Assembly: GCA_033032865.1 (NCBI GenBank)
Contig: JAWHQI010000099.1
Coordinates: forward strand, 6,217,501 to 6,281,500
DNA: 64,000 nt
Direction of reading: 5' to 3'
Source of the DNA: Dactylorhiza incarnata
Taxonomy: Eukaryota; Streptophyta; Magnoliopsida; Asparagales; Orchidaceae
Part shown: positions 33,801 to 42,800 of the stretch, piece by piece
Layout of the letters: the number at the start of each line of letters is the position of its first letter
Numbering within the stretch: the stretch's first letter is position 1
Made by a program: the position numbers and the translations under genes
The notes under the pieces: generated by a model
Database searches by the model: none
What the model saw: the letters and a program-made list of their open reading frames with translations, nothing else
Told to the model about the DNA's origin: nothing

Positions 33801-36800
33801 GGATGATATGGGCCCACAATAGCCCTCGTTATCAGTTAATTTTATATATGTATTATTAATTTGTCATATTAGCGTCACCATTTTTAGTGTTGCTATTTAT
33901 GTTTATTATGATGTTTTGTGTCTTTTATTTCATGTAGGGTATTTTGATAATTGTCGTAAGTCTTCTAATTTCTATTTAAGGGACCCCAGGGTACATGAAT
34001 CATTATGAATGAATGAAATATGAATGATCTATTTCTCTTTTAGTGCTTTTCTCCTCACTTTATAGGGTTAGGGTTGAGCTCGGCTCCCTTCTTCCTCTCC
34101 CCTCGCATTCTCCGCGGGTTGAGCTCGGCTCCCCTTGTACCTTCGCCTCCGCCGCCACCTCCGACGAAGTCCCGAAGTAGACCCATAACATTTTCTTCTA
34201 GGTTTTCGCTAATTATTGTTAATTAATTGTCAATTGAAAAGCATGTTTGTACACATATCGTAGGTAAATCCAATTACCTATTAAATACATTGGAACCAAA
34301 CACCCAATATGAAAATTTGTAAAGGAAATTGCAATGCATTCACTCCAATTCCTCCTGCCTCCAAACCAAACGAGCCTTGATGGCTGAGTAATCATCTGCA
34401 TAATGGACTCATATTTTTTGGTCTTTAATCTCTTACACATTGGGTCCTTTTTAATTGCGTGACACACGTGAGTGAGTTATTGGATCTAACTTGCTACCAT
34501 ACTAGAATTTAAGCATCCAATATCAAACTAAGTGGCTATACGTGGAGGGGGGTGGGGGTGGGTACGATCTTTATTAAGTGCACATGACTTTTACCCTGCT
34601 CTATCTCTACACATAATTCTCATAATTTAATTTCTGCATACGTGTAGCATTCAATTTTTCCCCTTATAATTTATTCCTGCTGTGCTTGTAATACTTATAT
34701 TTATGCAACAGGAATGGTCTGGGCAGCATCGAATAATAAGAGTTATGCCAAATACCCCTTCAGCTGTTGGTGAGGCAGCATCAGGTTAAATTATAGTTTA
34801 TCACTCTCCAGCATATTTATTATATTGTTTCTAGTTGAAAATATTCAGAGGTAGAGCAAGAAGGTGATAACATACAAATAAGAAGAAGATTGTAATAAAA
34901 CATAAACAAACGATGCATATTCAAGGTACAAATTTGAGAGAGCCGATTCTCCCAAGGAGCAAACTCCCGCTAAACTCTTGAGGGTTGGTTCCCCCAAAGA
35001 GCCCCTCACCAAGATGAGAGAAAACTACGAAACTCCAAGATGCCTTATGCCCATGCTGCATTGTGCTGTTACTGAGAAAATGCAATTTTCTTCTGCACCT
35101 GTAAAATTAGTCTGTCCGGTGCAGACTAGAAATGCCTTTGGAAAATCAAGATATAATTTCTCTAACTTCAGACTTGCCTTTCCTGTAGAAAATCAAAATA
35201 TAATTTCTCTAACTTCAGATGAAAAATCTCTCTTCTAGTGGAGGAAAAAATGAAATCTCATTACTCATGCTCAGGTTTTTCGAAACAAGAAAAAATAATG
35301 GAAGTAGAAAAAAATGCAAGCAACTAATTACTCATAATTATATAAATTTCTGAATAAAACTCACGAACAATATTTTCACACACTATTTTCTCTCACACTT
35401 AAATGCAAACAATCATTGGCTTTTAAAGGCCCACAAAGCTCACCGTTTCAACAATCAACATACTAGCCATGTTCAAAAACAGTTAAATAAAACCAATTAA
35501 CAGCCACCACAATACTACTATGCACGTATTCAGCCACTGCATTCACTTCCTCCTCTTACTGGCCACTATTTCCATATCTCTCGCGCATGCATGCAGTGAC
35601 TTGGTGCGAGTTTATCAACAAATTCCTCCCTTAAACTCAAGTCTATTCCATCCTTCGTGTCAATTGTCACTTTGCAACAAGTCGCGCCTTGTATCACTCA
35701 CACCAGTGTCGAGATACCAAATCGTCTCGCCGTTGGTGTTCTTCTCGTCATTAGCCATCATGAGAAGCCCATCTTTCTTGTCTTCTTCTGCAAAACCAGA
35801 TTAGTGTTCTCTTCAATTTTCTTCTCGCCATATCAATCTCTTGCGTAATGCACAAATTTGTCACAATTGTAACACTTGTTGGAGTTGCAGTCCTTCATAG
35901 CGGTCGTAATTGCCACATTTATAACACTCAACATTCGAGTGTTTTAGCCGGCTGCCTCTTTCACGACTTTGTCCTCGATCTCGCCAATTATGTTGGTTCG
36001 TCCGCTCCCTCTCCTGATAGTATTTTCTTGACCACGGCCTCTACCACCGCGGCCATTTCCGCGTCCTCCTCTACCTCTCCCTTCTCCTCGAGAATTTTGA
36101 GAATAGAGTACCTCTTCGTCTTTAATTGTCACTTTCGATTGAAGAGCTTCTTCGAGCGTCTCCTTTTTCTTTCGCTGCTTGTGTGCCTCGGGAGAGCTAT
36201 CGAGCTCATCAACAGTTAGTGTACCGAGATCCTTTGACTCTTCGATCGCACACACAACGTTCTCATAACTATTGGTTAACGACCGCAGTAACTTCTCTAT
36301 GACTCGCTCATCATTCAACGTCTCACCATTTTGCTTGAGCTGATTCACCACAGATTGCATATGCGTGATGGGATACACCTTCTGTCTCATTCATCTTCAC
36401 TCCTTCCAATTTGCTTCTCAGAGCTTGGAGGCGCACTTGCTTGACACGATCGTCTCCTTTAAACATTTTCGCTGAAGTCTTCCACGCTTCTTTGGAAGTT
36501 GTCGCACAGACAATATTCTCAAAGCCCGAATCGTTTGCTGGCTTGTATAGCAGGTAGAGAGCGGATTTATCCTTAGCTGACTTCTCTCTCAACGCCTTCA
36601 GTTGGTTCGCCATCATGCCCACCGTATCTGCTGGCTTAGTGAAGCCGATTTCAACGACTTCCCACATATCTTGTGCGCCCAGCAATACCCGCATCTGAAT
36701 ACTCCAGTTGTTGTAGTTCGCCTTCGTAAGTCGTGGTAGCGGTATTTGCCCCATCGATAAATTTTCAGGACTCGCTATCAGCTCCGCTTCTTCTCAGCGG

Positions 36801-39800
36801 TCGACAACTACAACTTTTCTTCGGCTTTGAACACCGACAGTTCGTCGCCGCGCTGTGATACCAATTTGTGGAAAATCAAGATACTCATAATAGAACAGAG
36901 TAGGATGATTCCTCAAACTTGATACTCATAATGTTTTTCAAGTTTTACCAAAAAAATTTTGTCTATACCAATTTAATTGCTTTCCTTTATCATTTGATCT
37001 TCTATGATCAGTTTTTTTCCTTAATCCATACTTAAGTTGGCATATGTTTTTTCTCAATAAATTCGTTTCTTTTTCCAGAAATGGGCATGTATTTATCATG
37101 TTAGTAGTAGGAATCTGTTCTTTTATGGAAATGCAGTAGGCATCTTCTTGTGCCTTACAAGATCTATCGATGAAAGATTGAAAGCCTTGCAGGTTCTGAT
37201 ATTCTTGTTTTATATAGTCATGTGCATGGGAGAAATGGCGACAAAGAAAGACGAAGAACGAGTAGTTAGTCTATTTAAAGCCATCGGAAAGATATGGACA
37301 GCCGACGAAAAATATTTTGACGCTATCACTGGCCTGAGGTATGCTACTTGGTCATCGCCTACAGAATTAAATGTAATCCAGTTTTTTTCCTTCTGCACTC
37401 CCAAAGATCTTTCCCTTTATTAAACTAGCGACATGGGCACAAGTTCCCGAGTATGCAGCATTCAGCCGATCGCGACAATATTTTAGTCATCACATATGCT
37501 CTTTTTAGAGTGTTAGGGGATGGCACTACTTTACATTTCTTCTTGTATTTTTTCTATTTATTTTATTTGGATTTATTTATTTTCATTTTTTTAATTTATC
37601 TTACTTAATTATATGCACTGATATTATTAATATATAATAATATGTAGTTAAAATTGGATTGTCAAGATTAATTTGATATAGTATGGATGAGATGCTAATT
37701 TTCACTTTCTATCCGCAGTGGTAGTGGCCCAGCATATGTGTATATTGCAATAGAGGCTTTGGCTGATGGCGGGGTAGCTGCTGGTCTTCCTCGAGATCTT
37801 GCTCTTGCTCTTGCATCTCAAACTGTGAGTTTTTCCTTATATTATATGAAGCTTATAATCTCTCAGCATGATATTTTTCTATTTAACTCTCTCATAAATG
37901 ACAACTGCTGTCTCCTATTTCCAATATTCCTACAATTGGTCATCATGCCTGTCATTCATTCTAGACAGTTATCGCAAATTGGAAGCTATGGAACATCAAT
38001 TTAATCTATTTTTTGCATTTTGTTTCTCGCACTGTTAAAGCTAGGTTGTTCCCTCTAAGGAACACATCGTATGGTCCAAATGCGGCATCTTGCCAAGGAC
38101 CGCTACATCTCCAGGACTTGGGTGTAGTGTTAAATATGCAAGAGTCCTCGTCGTATGGTCCGAATGCGGCGTCTTGGCAAGGACTGCTGCACCTCCAAGA
38201 GAACTTGGGTGTAATGTTAAATAGGCAAAGTCCTCACATATTAGATGTCCTAGGAAAGTATATCGTAGGATTTGTGACTGACTTAGGTTTGAAAGTTGGA
38301 ATATAGGTACGCTAACGGGAAAATCGATGAAAGTCGTGGATACGATGATTAAGAGAAGGATAAATATTTTATGCATGTAAGCGACTAGATGAGTGTGTGA
38401 GAAAACTAAATTTTTAGACAATTCCAGTTTTAAATTATAGTACACAGGAAAAAATAAAATAAACAATAAAGTAGGTATTATTGTGGATTCTACTTGGAGG
38501 GATGAAGTTGTTAGGGTAAGTTGAAAAGGTGATATAATCTTAGCTCTTAAATTGGTCGTAGTAAATGAAACTATTAATGTGATCAGTATTTATGTGTCAC
38601 AAGTAGGATTAAGTGAAGCTATTAAAGTGCATTTTTGGGAAGACTTAAATGATTTAGTAAGAGAAATCTCGCAAAGATAAGATTTTCATAGGATGAGACT
38701 TAAATGGACATGTAGGGAAGGAAGATACAGATTATACAGCCGTTCATGGAGGATTTGAGTATGGAGAAAGAAATGAACAAGGAATAACCATTTTAGATTT
38801 TTCCATAGCACATGAGCTAATTGTGACAAATACGCTTTTCATGAAGAGGGAAGTCAATTACGTTTAAAAGCAAACAAAATAAGTCACAAATTGATTATTT
38901 TATGACTCGCAAAATAGATAAAATGATTTGTAAGGATTGCAAAGTCATACCCTAGAAAGTTTGACAACACAACATATGTTAGTGGTGTTGGACGTGCAAA
39001 TTAAATATAATAAATTTAAGATAAGGACAAATGTGTTGCCAAAAATTCGGTGGTGGTACTTGAAGATGGAAAAACATGTTACTTTCAAGACAACAGTTCT
39101 GGAACAACTAGTTGGTGACCTTTATGCTGATCTTGGTGTCTCATGGGAAGTTTGTCTTCACATTTAAGAATAAGTGAAAATAACATATTTGGAGAATCAA
39201 AAAGTCGTGCGCCCCCAAATAAAGAATCTTGGTGGTGGAAAGAGAAATTGCAAGACAAAGTGAGGGAAAGAGGGTCAGCTATAAATACTCTACGCATGTT
39301 GGAATGATGAAAAATTGACAAGGTATAAAGTCGCCAAGAAAAAAGCTAAACATGTAGTAAATAAAGCAAGAAGTCAAGTTTATGAAGAATTTTATAAGCG
39401 ACTAGATACCAAAGATGGTGAGCGTGACATATATAAAATTGCTCGAGCTAGAGAGAGGAAGACAAGAGATTTAAGCCAAGTTAAATGCATAAATGATGAA
39501 ATAGATACAGTTTTGACGGATGATATGACTATTAAAGAGCGATGAAAAAGGTACTTTTATCAACTCTATAATGAAACAAAATACAATAAACTGAAATTGG
39601 AAGAGTTAAGTAAATCGAAAGAGTATAGAAACATAACATTTTATCGTAAAATTCAAGTATCATAGGTAAATGATGCTCCAAAGAAGATAAAAAATGAAAA
39701 AAAACGGTTGGGTAAGGCGATATACCCATCGAAGTATGAAAATGTCTAGGGAAAGACAGAATTTTGTGACTTACATGTTTTTTCAATAAGATACTGAAGA

Positions 39801-42800
39801 TAGAGGATGTTAGACCAATGGATAAAACGTATCTTGGTACCTTTGTATTAGAACAAAGGAGATATACAAAATTGTGTTAATTACAGAGGAATTAAATTAA
39901 TGAGTCATATCATGAAACTATGAGAATGAGTAATAGAAAGAAGTGTAAGACGAGAGACTAGTATCTCGGAGAATCAATTTGGATTCATGCCTTATACATC
40001 TCTTGAGGAGACTCATTGACAACTATCAAGAAAGAAAAGAAGATTTGCATATGTTGCTTATCGATCTTGAGAAGGCCTGTGTTATCAATGCGCCGGGAGT
40101 ACTAGGTGCACCGGCCCTCGCCTTTGTAAGGCAGAGGCGGGCGAGGTGCCCCAGGCGCACCCAGGCGCGCCTCAGGCGTGCGTTTTACCAGCTCTCAGGC
40201 GCACCGAAGGCGCGCCAGGGCTTTTCAAGGTGTTTTTTTTAACCTATTTTTTTGCGAGGTGGGCAAAAACATGATCTCAGACGCACCCGAGGCACACCTA
40301 GGCGCACTGGGCATCCAATTCGCCAATTTTCAGTGAATTGGGTGCCTAATTCACTGAAAATGGGCGAATTGGACTGATTTTTAGTGAATTAGGTGCCCAA
40401 TTCGCTGATTTTCAGTGAATTGGGTGCCCAATTCACTGAAAATCAATTAATTGGATGCCAAATTCGCTGATTTTCAGTGAATTTGACACCCAATTCACTG
40501 ATTTTCAGTGAATTGGGCACCCAATTCATTTTTGCGCCTCACGTGCCTCAGGCGCGCGTCTGCGCCTAGGCTCCAGGATCCCTTTGCGCCTCGGTGCGTC
40601 TTGCGCCTTTGATAACATATGAGAAGGCTTATAATATGGTTCCAAGAGAGATCTTATGGAGAGTCTTAGGCTCTGTTTGACTCGACTGAAGCGGTGGGAG
40701 TATGGGTGGTTGGATGCAGTGGTGGGAGAATCAGCTGTTTTGCAGAGTGGTGAGAAAATCAGTGAAACTGTTTGAAAGATCTGCTTTTTCAATGCTGTTT
40801 GATTAGAGAAGTTAACTATACTGTTTGACAGAATAGCTGTGTGGTGGCTGTTGATAAATTAAAATATTTTTTACTTATATATGTCATAAATTATGTTTAA
40901 AAACAGTATTATATTGATGATATTTTTAAATTATTTATGATATTTAGTATATTATTTAAATGTAATCCTTCTTATATATATATATGTGGCCATTTACCGG
41001 GACCTCCCCTCTAACTTTGCTAAATTACCGAGAGCACCCCTCTTAGTTTCGAAATTACAAAAACCTCCCCTTAAGTTTTCATTTCATTACCAAAACCTCC
41101 CCTGAAATTTTCATTTCATAACATCCATGCACAAAAATACCCCCCTCGGTGAACATTGTCCAGAGGGGTATTTTTGATCATGGATGTAATGCAATGAAAA
41201 CTTAAGGGGAGGTTTTTGTAATGCAATGAAAACTTAAGTGAAGATTTTTGTAATTTCGAAACTAAGAGGGGTGCTCTCAGTAATTATGCTAACTTACAGG
41301 GGAGGTTTGGGTAATTTTTTCTTTTTGTGCTTCACCAATGCTCTGGATGCTGAATGAAGGAAGCATGGTTATGTGCACATAAATCAAAATGGATTATTGG
41401 GTCTGCCCTCTCTGATGTCTTTGGCTTTGATTTGAGGGCATGATTCCGCAGCAAACGCGACGGTATAGGGGGCCACTATTTCAGTGGTACTTTGTGAGCA
41501 GCCACTTTGTGCATTTATTGTCAAAGGTTAGGTCTTTCTCCTCTGAGAGAAGCCACTTTGTGCATAGTGCCAAAGGTTAGGTCTGTTTCCAATCTTCCCC
41601 CGCCCATACCCCCAATGATTGGGGACTATATGGGTTATGTTGTTGTTGTTGTTGTATATATATATGAAAGAATTTCTGGACCATGGAAGAAGCTAGGGCG
41701 GAGAGGGAGTGGCGTTGGAAGAGGCGGAGAGGGAGTGGCATTGGAAGCGACGACGGAGAGCAATTCCTTATTGCCGGACCGCCGGAGCGAGATCGTGGCC
41801 TGCGACGAAGACAACAAGGAGCACCGGAGGAGATGCGGTGCCAACAACAAGCAGCGTCCTGCTGGATTTTTCTTTTCGTTGATCTCCTTCAACATCTGTT
41901 GGTCGCCGCTTTGACTATGAGCACCTCCTGCTTCCCGACGAGGTAATCAACAACGCTGTCAATCACCTTCAACATCTGCTGTTCCGCTGGAATTTGGAGC
42001 TGCATCGCCAAATCGCGCAAAGAAGAGCCCAAAAACGATTATGTGTGGTGCACCGTGGCCCCTGCCTGCTGTGCGAAAAGAGGTCAAAACGCCAAAAAAA
42101 GCGGTCGGTGATGGGAATAGAGGCATGCAAAACTTCCGCTTGGCGCGGATTTTTGAGTAGTCGCGGTTTGCAGCTCCAAAAAAACTGAGCCAAATAGACT
42201 CTTAGAAAAGAAATGTGTAAATGTATCGTACATTGACATAATCAAAGATATGTGTACAAATTCAGTGACGTGGGTGAGGACATCTTGAGGATTAACATAA
42301 GAATTCCTTATCACTGTTGGCTAACATCAAGGTTCATCTTTATGCCCTTATCTCTTTCCTTTTATCTTAGATGAGCTCACCGGACATATCCAAGAAGAAA
42401 TACCTTGGTGTTTATTATTTGTGGATGATATTGTTTTGGTCGATGAGACGTGCGAGGGTGTAAACGTGAAACTTGAATCTTTGCGAGACACTTTAGAAAA
42501 GAAGGGTTTTAGGTTGAACAGGGCAAAGACGGAGTATATGGAGCTTAAAATTAGGAGTGCAAAAAGGACGGATGACTTCATTGTTAAGTTGGGTGATCAA
42601 GATATTTTCCGCACGTGAGTGCTTTATATATTTTGGATCGATAGTCCAAAAAGATGGAGGTGTAGATAAAGATGTGATACATTGAATCCAAGCAGGTTGG
42701 CAAGTTTTATCGTACTGCAATTAGACCAGCGATGCTCTATGGTTCTGAGTGTTGGGCAGTGAATTGTGTACATGATAAAAAAACGGGAGTTGCGAGGATG

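Larger units (their letters stand above)
23606..34711 (+). other. P5CR intron 3 (11.1 kb)
   Basis: The largest intron. Gypsy-F with Copia-E nested inside (23948-32113) and LTR element G (32145-34190) make up about 10.2 of 11.1 kb, so only about 0.9 kb is ordinary intron (23606-23947, 32114-32144, 34191-34711). Confidence 0.9.
34785..37217 (+). other. P5CR intron 4
   Basis: 2,433 bp, mostly a degraded minus-strand copia fragment (about 34850-36960). The ends look like ordinary AT-rich intron, with a T-rich stretch and TATATAG acceptor at the right. Confidence 0.88.
40669..42201. mobile_element. PIF/Harbinger-like non-autonomous transposon in LINE-H (TSD TTA)
   Basis: The LINE-H sequence is interrupted between GAGAGTC-TTA (40666-40668) and TTA-GAAAAG (42202-42204). 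The left end GGCTCTGTTTGACTC and the inverted right end GAGTCTATTTGGCTC match at 11 of 15 sites. They resemble the GG...TGTTTGG ends and 3-bp TTA duplication of PIF/Harbinger elements. It contains a foldback repeat (40989-41321) and a SINE-like segment (about 41500-41660). No transposase is seen. Confidence 0.7.
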
